This document shows positions 1-6,679 of a stretch of DNA of 64,000 nt, piece by piece. The position numbers and the translations under genes are program-made. Under the pieces are notes generated by a model. It was given only the letters and a program-made list of their open reading frames with translations. It made no database searches and was not told where the DNA came from. The DNA comes from Dokdonella fugitiva (GTDB lineage: Bacteria; Pseudomonadota; Gammaproteobacteria; Xanthomonadales; Rhodanobacteraceae): positions 1-64,000 of the forward strand of contig NZ_SLWQ01000003.1 of NCBI RefSeq assembly GCF_004342425.1, in the 5' to 3' direction. Each line of letters begins with the position of its first letter. The first letter of the stretch is position 1.

Positions 1-1
1 C

Positions 2-532
2 GACTGCCGACCACCAGGGAACGCGACATCGAGACGTTGTTGCCGCTGGCATAACGCGGCTGCGTGACGCTAGGTGGGGTGGGCGGACGCTTACGATGGA
101 CTCTTCCCGCCGCAGGCCCAAGGCCGCTTGCAAGCGCAGGCTCATGCGAACGTAGGGATCGGTGATCCTGGCCAGCCCATCGCCTAGTTCCTTGGCTTTG
201 CTTTCGTTGGTCGCATAGCGGCGGTCCGCGATGCCCAGCTTGGTGTTGTCCGCTGGCAGGATGCCTGCCTTGCCGACCTTCTCGGCCCACCAGCGCAGGT
301 GCGCCATGCGGTTTATCAGTGTGCCGACAGACAGACCTTCGGCTTGCCAGCGCTGCAACAGGGCTCCGACATGCTTGCCCTTGAGCGAGGTGGCCCGCAT
401 CTGGCGGAAGCCTGCTTCGCGCAGTTGGCGAGCGGCCAGAATCAGCGACCGTTGTCGGTCGGCCTGGGTGGCATGGCTGCCGTCGCGGTTGCGCTGGCAA
501 AGCTGGCGCAGGGTATAGGTCAGGTCGTCCAT
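2..532 (-). pseudogene. Integrase-like protein of an integrative conjugative element, partial and probably broken
   Basis: The minus-strand frame starting at 532 reads MDDLTYTLRQLCQRNRDGSH and continues with a phage-integrase N-terminal (SAM-like) pattern: 'GLSVGTLINRMAHLRWWAEK', then 'RMSLRLQAALGLRREES', the start of the catalytic tyrosine-recombinase domain. This matches the 'integrase domain-containing protein' carried by ICEs and genomic islands of the SPI-7/PAGI type. After RREES (about position 98) the expected catalytic-domain sequence is not seen. The frame stays open to the window edge but reads as a Pro/Arg/Ser-rich tail. The usual R-H-R-Y catalytic residues beyond the first Arg region are therefore absent from this window. 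I infer a deletion or rearrangement junction near 95. It is not listed as intact for that reason. The family call is from remembered similarity. Confidence 0.6.
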
Positions 533-1119
533 CGCGGTGTTGTTCCATCGGTTGTCGGGGCTGAGAAGCAAACGGTCAGTGTTTTTGCCAACTCGCCAAG
601 GCGAGATCCCCGAAGGGCAAGGGCCAGGTGCTCAGTTCAACTGTGGCCTCGAATGAGGCGTCCGCCTTGCTTCCTGTGGGAAGGCCGGGCGGAGGGATGG
701 CAAGAGACGACAACGCGATGTGCTGGGATGAGTACCTCCTGTGATGCAGTGTGGAAAAGGTGTCGGCAGGCCGTGTGAGGACGGGCGACCAGCAATGAGT
801 GCCTGGAACGGCGGATGTGTGTTGCGACGATAGCGGGACGAATCACGCCGAGGATGAGGAAGGCTCTGCCTATGGGTAGGGCGGCACACAGAGCGAGCCT
901 GGGTGTGCCTGGGCGGTTCCGCCCGGTGAGGCCGGGTCGGCGCTTGCAGGAACCTGCGCCAGGGTTCCGGTGTTCATACCCACCCGGCAGGTCGTTGCAG
1001 GGCCAGTGTGCCGGGGCATCGTCATGTGCGCAGCCATCAATGCGATGCTGCGCCAATCCGCATTGTTGCTGCAGTTCGCCGGGCCGTCACTGCGGCGGGC
1101 AGTGACGGCTCCATCTGTC
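533..1119. other. Gene-poor stretch inside the mobile element, with inverted repeats
   Basis: No credible gene is seen in these 587 bases. The open frames on both strands are proline/arginine rich with no recognisable motif. The stretch holds several short inverted repeats, around 905-975 (for example GCAGGAACCTGC) and a strong hairpin at 1083-1109. Confidence 0.5.
1083..1109 (-). terminator. Hairpin just after the STY4528-like gene
   Basis: Perfect 11-bp arms GCCGTCACTGC / GCAGTGACGGC enclose a GGCGG loop. The hairpin lies 11 bases beyond the stop codon of the minus-strand replication gene. A U-tract is lacking, so it is either an imperfect terminator or another structured element of the island. 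Confidence 0.45.
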
Positions 1120-2337
1120 TCACGCCGAGCCCAGCGACCCCAGCCTTGCAGCAGCAGGCGTGTTTCCCGGGGCTGTTGGCAGCATTCCGCTGTCAGCCAT
1201 GCCCCCGATGATCTGCCCGATGGGCAGCGATGGCGTCTTCAGCATGCGCCGGATCTGCTCCAGATGCCGTTGCGCGACCTCACGCGATGCAGGTTTTGCG
1301 GCTTGGCTGCTGGACGATGGAGAAGGGGCAGGCGGCGAGCCATGCGGGCTGTTGCTGACGGCCTGCACGGGTGTCTGCTGCGGGGCGGATTTGCGTGCCG
1401 CCCAGAGCTTGAAGACGCCTTCCACGGCCTTCTTGATCAATCCGTAGAGGTAGGCGATGGCGTTGCACACGCCACCTGATTCACAGCGCACGTCCCACTC
1501 GGCCAGCACTGCCAGGCGCTGTTCCGGAGGCAAGCCCTTGAGACGCGCGGTGAGAACCCGTTGCTGATCCTGCGGCAGTTGTTGGAAGCGGATGGGCACA
1601 TCCGACCGCGATGCCTGCACTTCGGTTGGTGACCGGTACGTATGTACTTCTTTAAATACTTCTTTTTGTACAGTACATACTGCTGTCGCAGATGCCGGGA
1701 CGGGTTTCGGAATGTCGCCGCTGGCTTCGGGCACGCGGGTGTCGCGCAGAGTTGAGCCACCAGGACTGCCCGGATCATGGTCGTCGCCACGGTGCTGCAA
1801 GCGCCTGATCCGCTCTTTCATCGTGGCGGGCAGCTTTTCCAACCGGTCCGGATGACGCATGGCTTCGTCGAGAATGGACTGTGCCAGTTGGCGAATCGTC
1901 GCACTGGCATGGCCGAGCGCCCGTTCCAGCAGGGGTAGGTAGTCCTTGTCCTCCAGGCAGGCCTCGTCGAACGCGAGGGGCTGATTCCGCACCACGTAGC
2001 GACTGGCCATTGAGAAGCCAGTCATCGGATTGCGGCGGTACTCGACCAGCGCAATCCACGCGGACAGCCGCAGGCACAGCACGGCCCTGGACACGGTTTC
2101 AAGGGCCGCCCGCTTGCTGCCAGGTGCGCTGGGCAGGTACTTGCGCAGCTCGTCGTAGCTGAGGATCACGGTGCCATCGCTGCTGGCCAGCGCACGGAAA
2201 GTCAGCCAGGCATTGCGCTCCAGCGGCGTCAGCCGCTCATCGAGCAACAGGGCTTTCGGGGTGATGATGTCTGAAGCTGGGTGTGACATGGCGAGGCTCC
2301 CATCGGTATCGGCCAACTGGGCCAAAGGAGCCTTCAT
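1120..2337 (-). CDS. STY4528-family pathogenicity-island replication protein
   Basis: The 405-aa product matches the STY4528 family of SPI-7/PAGI-type integrative elements, thought to act in replication or maintenance of the excised element. Visible family features are the N-terminal 'DIITPKALLLDERLTPLERN' segment (about residues 24-43), a helix-turn-helix-like region with 'SRAVLCLRLSAWIALVEYRR', the conserved 'AVLAEWDVRCE...IAYLYGLIKKAVEGVF' block near residue 290, and the C-terminal 'REVAQRHLEQIRRML'. The listed start could be internalised: a second Met (MSHPASD) at residue 17 is also plausible. GC is visibly lower than in the chromosomal genes to the right, which fits horizontal acquisition. 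No partner genes (parA-like, STY4534-like) are in the window, so the element extends leftward or is a remnant. Confidence 0.8.
   Translation of the reverse strand: MKAPLAQLADTDGSLAMSHPASDIITPKALLLDERLTPLERNAWLTFRALASSDGTVILSYDELRKYLPSAPGSKRAALETVSRAVLCLRLSAWIALVEYRRNPMTGFSMASRYVVRNQPLAFDEACLEDKDYLPLLERALGHASATIRQLAQSILDEAMRHPDRLEKLPATMKERIRRLQHRGDDHDPGSPGGSTLRDTRVPEASGDIPKPVPASATAVCTVQKEVFKEVHTYRSPTEVQASRSDVPIRFQQLPQDQQRVLTARLKGLPPEQRLAVLAEWDVRCESGGVCNAIAYLYGLIKKAVEGVFKLWAARKSAPQQTPVQAVSNSPHGSPPAPSPSSSSQAAKPASREVAQRHLEQIRRMLKTPSLPIGQIIGGMADSGMLPTAPGNTPAAARLGSLGSA
1640..1680. repeat. AT-rich island flanked by GTATGTAC/GTACATAC inverted repeats
   Basis: Perfect 8-bp arms at 1640-1647 and 1673-1680 flank 25 bases that are mostly A/T, inside the coding sequence of the island replication gene. 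It codes for VQKEVFKEVHTY, a segment I believe is roughly conserved in the family, so protein constraint may explain part of it. Confidence 0.5.
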
Positions 2338-2713
2338 CTCACCCCGGCATCACCGCTGCCGCAGCCATCAATCCGAACTGCGCGCCTCCCGTTTTTTCGA
2401 GCTGAGCAGGGCACAACATCCTTGGTCTTCCGGATCAGGAGGTGGGAAAATGAGACCGTTGCAGCGCATTGAACGTTGGCGGACGTCGATGGTCGGGTTC
2501 ACTGCCTCTGATCAGGTTGACCGCTGACACATCGCATCGGTAACAGGAGCGCGGGAAGCGTCCATGGATGGCCATCCGCCGCTACCAAGGGACACGCTTG
2601 GCTTTTGGGTCCAAGAATAGGTCCAAGCGCATTGCGGGACCGTCATGACTGCCTTGAAAATCAACGATATGCGGCAGAAATTCCGCTTCTGCATCGGCAA
2701 GTGACGCCGACGC
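2338..2713. other. Island-chromosome boundary region, no gene recognised
   Basis: These 376 bases separate the mobile-element gene from chromosomal-looking genes. Short open frames exist, but none has a recognisable domain. A spaced repeat GGTCCAAG occurs twice at about 2608-2628. No tRNA fragment or clear attachment-site direct repeat is visible, because the other end of the element lies outside the window. Confidence 0.4.
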
Positions 2714-3319
2714 TCAGTCGATCCCGAACGACTGCAGTTCCACCGGCGTCGAGATCACGACGAAACGCAGCGCGTCGGGATCGAGGCGGAATTCGCCGAC
2801 CAGCGCGCTCGCGCTGCCCGTGTACACGTAGCTGAAATCCGCCGCGTCGAAACCGCTCTGGCTCGCGTAGCGGATCAGCGTGTAGGTCGCGCCCGCGCTC
2901 GGCGGCGTCGCACCGTCGCTGAAGTCGAAGGCGAAGCTGCCGGTGCCTTGGCGCGTGAGCGCGCCCGAGAGGATGAGCTGGTCCGACGCCGCGTCGTTCG
3001 CGCCGAGGCGCATCGCGACCCTCCCGCCGGCCTGCCACGTGAGTCCGATCGCGTCGAGCACGCCGACCGCGGATGCGCCGCCCGGGGCCAGCGTCCCACC
3101 CGCAGCGAGCGTGAGATCGTCGGCGATGCTGCCGGTACCTGCGCCGACGCCACTGCCCGAGATGGTGACGCCGGCTCCGCTGATTGCGCCATCGTCGCGC
3201 AGCGAGCCGGCGGGCACGACGATCGTGCCGGCGCACGCCGTGCCCGCCGCGGCGGCGAGCAACAGCAGGGCGGTCGCACGAAGCGCATGCACGGACCTGC
3301 CCGATGGTTGCCTGGTCAT
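2714..3319 (-). CDS. Secreted autotransporter-passenger-like protein, hypothetical
   Basis: The product has 201 aa. Start MTRQPSGRSV was chosen because a GGAG sequence lies 7 bases upstream; an alternative Met at 3346 directly abuts the stop of the upstream gene. A signal peptide is clear: basic residues, then 'ATALLLLAAAAGTACA' with a likely cut near residue 30. The mature part is Gly/Ala/Ser/Thr-rich with a short-period beta pattern (GAGVTISGSGVGAGTGSIAD, LTLAAGGTLAPGG), resembling passenger or PEP-type beta-solenoid segments, but there is no outer-membrane barrel. The chain ends in 'PVELQSFGID', a C-terminus reminiscent of PVEL-x-SF endings in other secreted proteins. It sits 27 bp downstream of the collagen-like gene on the same strand, probably one operon. 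Function unknown. Confidence 0.7.
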   Translation of the reverse strand: MTRQPSGRSVHALRATALLLLAAAAGTACAGTIVVPAGSLRDDGAISGAGVTISGSGVGAGTGSIADDLTLAAGGTLAPGGASAVGVLDAIGLTWQAGGRVAMRLGANDAASDQLILSGALTRQGTGSFAFDFSDGATPPSAGATYTLIRYASQSGFDAADFSYVYTGSASALVGEFRLDPDALRFVVISTPVELQSFGID

Positions 3320-3346
3320 GGATGTCTCCGCCCGTGTGCGCGCCAT

Positions 3347-4288
3347 TCAGTTCATCGCGGAGAAGCAGAACGAGTTCGGGAACGTCGTGTTCAGGAGGGC
3401 ATTGGAGGTATAGCCGAACTGCGCGGTGAAGTTGCCGGCAGCGCGACCGGTCACGATCGGCGTGACCACGTAGCGTTGGCCGTCACCCGCGTAGACCTCC
3501 GGATTCAGTGGCGTGACGATCACGGTCGGTGCGCTCGCGAACGCAGGCGAGAACGTCACCGTGTAGGTGACATTGGTCGGTGACGGTATCACCGCCGCGC
3601 AGTCGCCCGCGCAGGCAGCCGTCCAGTTCGCCGACCCGGCCGAGGCGACCGAGCCGTTCGCATTGACGCAGCCGTGTGCGATGCGCGTGACGCCCGCCGC
3701 TGCGCCCATAGGCCCCATGGGTCCGGTCGGCCCCACCGGACCGGTCGGGCCGGCGGGACCCGTCGGGCCCTCCATCCCTTGCGGACCGGTCAAGCCGACG
3801 GGCCCCGTCGGGCCCGCTATCCCTTGCGGCCCGACCGGGCCTGTGGGGCCGATTGCACCGGCCGGGCCCGTGGGTCCCGCTGCACCTGCCGGTCCCGTCG
3901 GACCCGCGGCGCCCGCCGGACCGGTCGCGCCGTCTGCGCCCGCCGGACCGGCAGGGCCGGTCGCACCCGTCGCACCGGCAGGACCCGTGGGGCCCGCAGG
4001 TCCGGTCGGTCCGGTCGGTCCGACGAGGCTCGTGCAACGCGTGAGCTGGCCATCGGCCGCATAGCAGACGCCGTCCGAGCCTTGCGTCGTCGACGGCAGG
4101 CCCGGCACATAGACCCGGCCGTCACCTTCGACGCGGAAGCGCTCGGCGGAAGTCGCGGGATCCTTGACCGATACGGCTCCGCCCGGCGACGGCGTGAGTT
4201 CGATGTCCTGTGCCTGCGCGACGCCGCCCGAGAGCAGCAACGTGATGGCCAAAGGCAAAGGCTTGCAGCGCAGGATCTCGCTCGTCAT
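3347..4288 (-). CDS. Secreted collagen-like protein with C-terminal beta domain
   Basis: The 313-aa product starts at [10 protein letters not shown], followed by a signal peptide ending 'GGVAQAQ'. Residues about 28-89 form a small N-terminal domain with two cysteines. Residues 90-197 are 36 uninterrupted Gly-X-Y triplets, mostly GPT, GPA and GPV, a bacterial collagen-like triple-helix region. Residues 198-313 form a C-terminal domain containing '[17 protein letters not shown]', resembling the H-type lectin/tail-fibre pattern, with two cysteine pairs. This N-head/collagen/lectin-like layout fits a trimeric fibrous surface or adhesive protein. Export route beyond Sec is unknown and there is no anchor. 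An upstream in-frame extension to 4504 reads as Arg-rich non-protein sequence and was rejected. It precedes the beta-rich gene on the same strand, 27 bp apart. Confidence 0.8.
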   Translation of the reverse strand: MTSEILRCKPLPLAITLLLSGGVAQAQDIELTPSPGGAVSVKDPATSAERFRVEGDGRVYVPGLPSTTQGSDGVCYAADGQLTRCTSLVGPTGPTGPAGPTGPAGATGATGPAGPAGADGATGPAGAAGPTGPAGAAGPTGPAGAIGPTGPVGPQGIAGPTGPVGLTGPQGMEGPTGPAGPTGPVGPTGPMGPMGAAAGVTRIAHGCVNANGSVASAGSANWTAACAGDCAAVIPSPTNVTYTVTFSPAFASAPTVIVTPLNPEVYAGDGQRYVVTPIVTGRAAGNFTAQFGYTSNALLNTTFPNSFCFSAMN

Positions 4289-4690
4289 GTCGGAACTCGC
4301 AGAAGGAAGGATGATCGGTCGCATGCGCTCGACATCCCGCGCCGCGGCATCGTTGCCCGCAACGCGCTCGTGTCTTGCGGGAAGGCGTGCGTGGCGCTCG
4401 AATGCACGCGACGCCGACATGAAGCCCCTTGGTGCGTCGCCCGGATGCGATGCCGCGCGGTTCCTTCGCCGCGCAAGCGTAGGACACGCGCCTGCCCTGC
4501 ACAACCCGCCGGCGCGACATTTTCACCGAAACCACGAGCGAAAAAGGAAAGATGTAAACAGATGCAAAGCAACGCCGGCGCGCATCGCGCATGGCATCGC
4601 CGTCCGCGCTCTGGACATCCGCCGCCGCGGCGTCCATTGAGAACGCCGGCGGCCGACCCAACCACGAGCGCACATCCACGGAGACCGAGC
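4289..4690. other. Divergent intergenic region
   Basis: These 402 bases lie between the minus-strand collagen-like gene and the plus-strand glutathione transferase gene. A more A/T-rich patch at about 4518-4570 may hold promoters for either side. No gene, RNA or strong hairpin was recognised. Confidence 0.4.
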
Positions 4691-5386
4691 ATGATCGACC
4701 TGCACTACTGGCCCACGCCGAACGGCCACAAGATCACGATGTTCCTCGAGGAAAGCGGGCTCGACTACACGATCAAGCCGGTCGACATCGGCAAGGGCGA
4801 GCAATTTCGGCCGGAGTTCCTCGCGATCGCGCCGAACAACCGCATGCCCGCGATCATCGACCACGCGCCGGCCGACGGCGGCGCGCCACTCAGCCTGTTC
4901 GAATCGGGCGCGATCCTGCTCTACCTCGCCGACAAGACCGGTCGCTTCATCCCGACCGACCTGCGCGGACGGCAGACCGTGCTGCAGTGGCTGTTCTGGC
5001 AGATGGCCGGGCTTGGCCCGATGACCGGCCAGTACGGGCATTTCCGCGTCTACGCACCGGAGCCGATCCCGTATGCGATCGAGCGCTACACCAAGGAAGC
5101 GCATCGCCTGCTCGGCGTGCTCGAACGCCGCCTCGCCGGCCGCGCGTTCATCGCGGGCGACGACTACACGATCGCCGACATGGCCTGCCACCCATGGATC
5201 AGCCCCTACGGCAAGGCGCCGATCGATCTCGACGCGTACCCGGAAATCCGCCGCTGGCATGCCGTGATCGCGGCGCGGCCGGCGACGCAGCGCGCGTATG
5301 CGCGTGGCGTCGAGGTGAACCCGCCGAGCGATCGCCCGCTCAGCGATGAAGAGCGGCGCGTGCTGTTCGGCCAGCAGCCGCGCTGA
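4691..5386 (+). CDS. yfcG: Nu-class glutathione S-transferase (YfcG-like disulfide-bond reductase)
   Basis: The 231-aa product follows E. coli YfcG closely. The thioredoxin-fold N-terminal domain (residues 1-85) opens with 'PTPNGHKITMFLEESGLDY', includes 'FRPEFLAIAPNNRMPAI' with the cis-Pro region, and the glutathione-binding 'LFESGAILLYLADKTG'. The helical C-terminal domain carries 'QWLFWQMAGLGPMTGQYGHF' and the N-capping 'YTIADMACHPW'. Nu-class enzymes reduce disulfides with glutathione and usually use Thr/Asn near the N-terminus (TPNG is present) rather than a catalytic Cys. It is cytosolic. A GGAG lies upstream of the start. It appears to be a single gene. Confidence 0.92.
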   Translation: MIDLHYWPTPNGHKITMFLEESGLDYTIKPVDIGKGEQFRPEFLAIAPNNRMPAIIDHAPADGGAPLSLFESGAILLYLADKTGRFIPTDLRGRQTVLQWLFWQMAGLGPMTGQYGHFRVYAPEPIPYAIERYTKEAHRLLGVLERRLAGRAFIAGDDYTIADMACHPWISPYGKAPIDLDAYPEIRRWHAVIAARPATQRAYARGVEVNPPSDRPLSDEERRVLFGQQPR

Positions 5387-5479
5387 GTCCCATCACGCGC
5401 CGTGAGGCGCGCGCCCGGCGGCGTGCCCTCTGCACGGCGCGCGCTTTGCGCTAGTCTGGCGCCCAGGGGAGGGCTGACG

Positions 5480-6679
5480 ATGCGCTTGACCGAATTGTCG
5501 GTGCTCGTGGTCGAGGATCACGGCTTCCAGCGCCGCGTCGCGATGCGCCTGCTCGAGGAACTCGGGTTGCGCCGCGTCGAGGCGGCCGCCGACGGTCGCG
5601 CCGCACTCGCCGCGCTGCGGGCGGCGCCCGCCGACGTCGTGCTGGTCGATCTCGACCTGCCGGAGATGGACGGCATCGAATTCATCGGCCATCTCGCCGC
5701 GCAGAAGCGCAGCGGGGCGATCGCGCTCACGAGCGCGCTCGATCCCGCCCTGCTCAACACCGTGCAAGGCATGGCGCGCGCGTACGGCCTGCGCGTGCTC
5801 GGCGTCGTCGAGAAGCCGCTGACCACGCTCAAGCTCGCCGACGTGCTCGGCCGCTTCCACCTCGAGGAAGAATCCCCCGCCGCGGAACCCGACGTCGAAA
5901 TCGGGCCCGATGCCTTGCGCCGAGCGCTCGCCGCGGGCGAGTTCGAAGCCTGGTTCCAGCCCAAGGTCGCGATCAGCACGGGCAACGTCGTCGGCGTCGA
6001 GGCGCTCGCGCGCTGGCCGCACGAGGGCCGCATGATCGGGCCTGCGCGCTTCATTCCGCTGCTCGAGCGCGAAGGCATGATCGGCGCGCTCACCGAGCGC
6101 ATGCTCGAGCAGAGCTGTCGCTGGCGCAGGCGCTGGGCCGACGACGGGCTCGAACTCGGCCTGTCGGTCAACGTGTCGATGCTCAACCTCGCCGACGTCG
6201 CCACCGCCGACCGCTACCAGCAGATCGTCGCCGATCACGGCGCGCGCCCGCGCGACATCGTCATCGAGGTCACCGAAAGCTCGGTCATGAGCGACGCCGC
6301 GCACGTGCTCAACGTGCTCGCGCGCCTGCGCCTCAAGGGCTTCGGCCTCGCCATCGACGACTTCGGCACCGGCTACTCGTCGCTCTCGCAGCTGTCGCAG
6401 ATCCCTTTCACCGAGCTGAAGATCGACCGCGGCTTCGTCAGCGGCGCGCCGGCGCAGCCGCGCAAGCGCGCGGTGGTCGAAGCGAGCCTCGACCTCGCGC
6501 GCAAGCTCCATCTCACGGTCGTCGCCGAAGGCGTCGAGACGGTCGAGGAATGGCAGATGCTCGCCGAACTCGGCTGCCAGCAGGCGCAGGGTTTCCTCGT
6601 CAGCGCCGCCGTTCCCGGCCACGCGCTGCCCGGCGCGATCCGCGACTGGCACCAGCCCGAGGCGGCGCCGGCGCAATGA
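5480..6679 (+). CDS. REC-EAL response regulator, cyclic-di-GMP phosphodiesterase
   Basis: The 399-aa product has a receiver domain (residues about 7-125; phosphoacceptor Asp in 'VLVDLDLPEMDG', Lys in 'VVEKPL') and an EAL domain (about 145-395). All signature residues for c-di-GMP hydrolysis are visible: 'VEALARW' (EAL), 'LSVNVSMLNL' (Asn), 'IEVTESS' (Glu), 'IDDFGTGYSSL' (Asp pair), 'LKIDRGF' (Lys), 'VAEGVET' (Glu) and 'QAQGF' (Gln). It should therefore be an active phosphodiesterase lowering c-di-GMP when phosphorylated or dephosphorylated. The start at 5480 is preceded by AGGGGAGGG. Its stop overlaps the start of the hybrid kinase gene by 4 bp (ATGA), so the two are very likely co-translated and cognate. 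It resembles VieA-type regulators without the DNA-binding domain. Confidence 0.93.
   Translation: MRLTELSVLVVEDHGFQRRVAMRLLEELGLRRVEAAADGRAALAALRAAPADVVLVDLDLPEMDGIEFIGHLAAQKRSGAIALTSALDPALLNTVQGMARAYGLRVLGVVEKPLTTLKLADVLGRFHLEEESPAAEPDVEIGPDALRRALAAGEFEAWFQPKVAISTGNVVGVEALARWPHEGRMIGPARFIPLLEREGMIGALTERMLEQSCRWRRRWADDGLELGLSVNVSMLNLADVATADRYQQIVADHGARPRDIVIEVTESSVMSDAAHVLNVLARLRLKGFGLAIDDFGTGYSSLSQLSQIPFTELKIDRGFVSGAPAQPRKRAVVEASLDLARKLHLTVVAEGVETVEEWQMLAELGCQQAQGFLVSAAVPGHALPGAIRDWHQPEAAPAQ

Noticed and set aside
637..1056. Minus-strand frame of 139 codons inside the island gap
   Set aside because: It is rich in Arg, His, Pro and Cys, has no ribosome site and no recognisable family.
2600..2720. 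Attachment site of the mobile element
   Set aside because: Short repeated strings (GGTCCAAG twice) occur, but no partner end is in the window, so a site cannot be supported.
3567..4064. Plus-strand open frame rich in GPxGPx, apparently a second collagen-like protein
   Set aside because: It is the antisense of the real collagen-like gene. GGN-CCN codons read as Gly-Pro on both strands, and there is no signal peptide or start site for it.
3347..4504. Longer start of the collagen-like gene at 4504
   Set aside because: The extra 72 residues are Arg/Ala-rich and would place the clear signal peptide internally.
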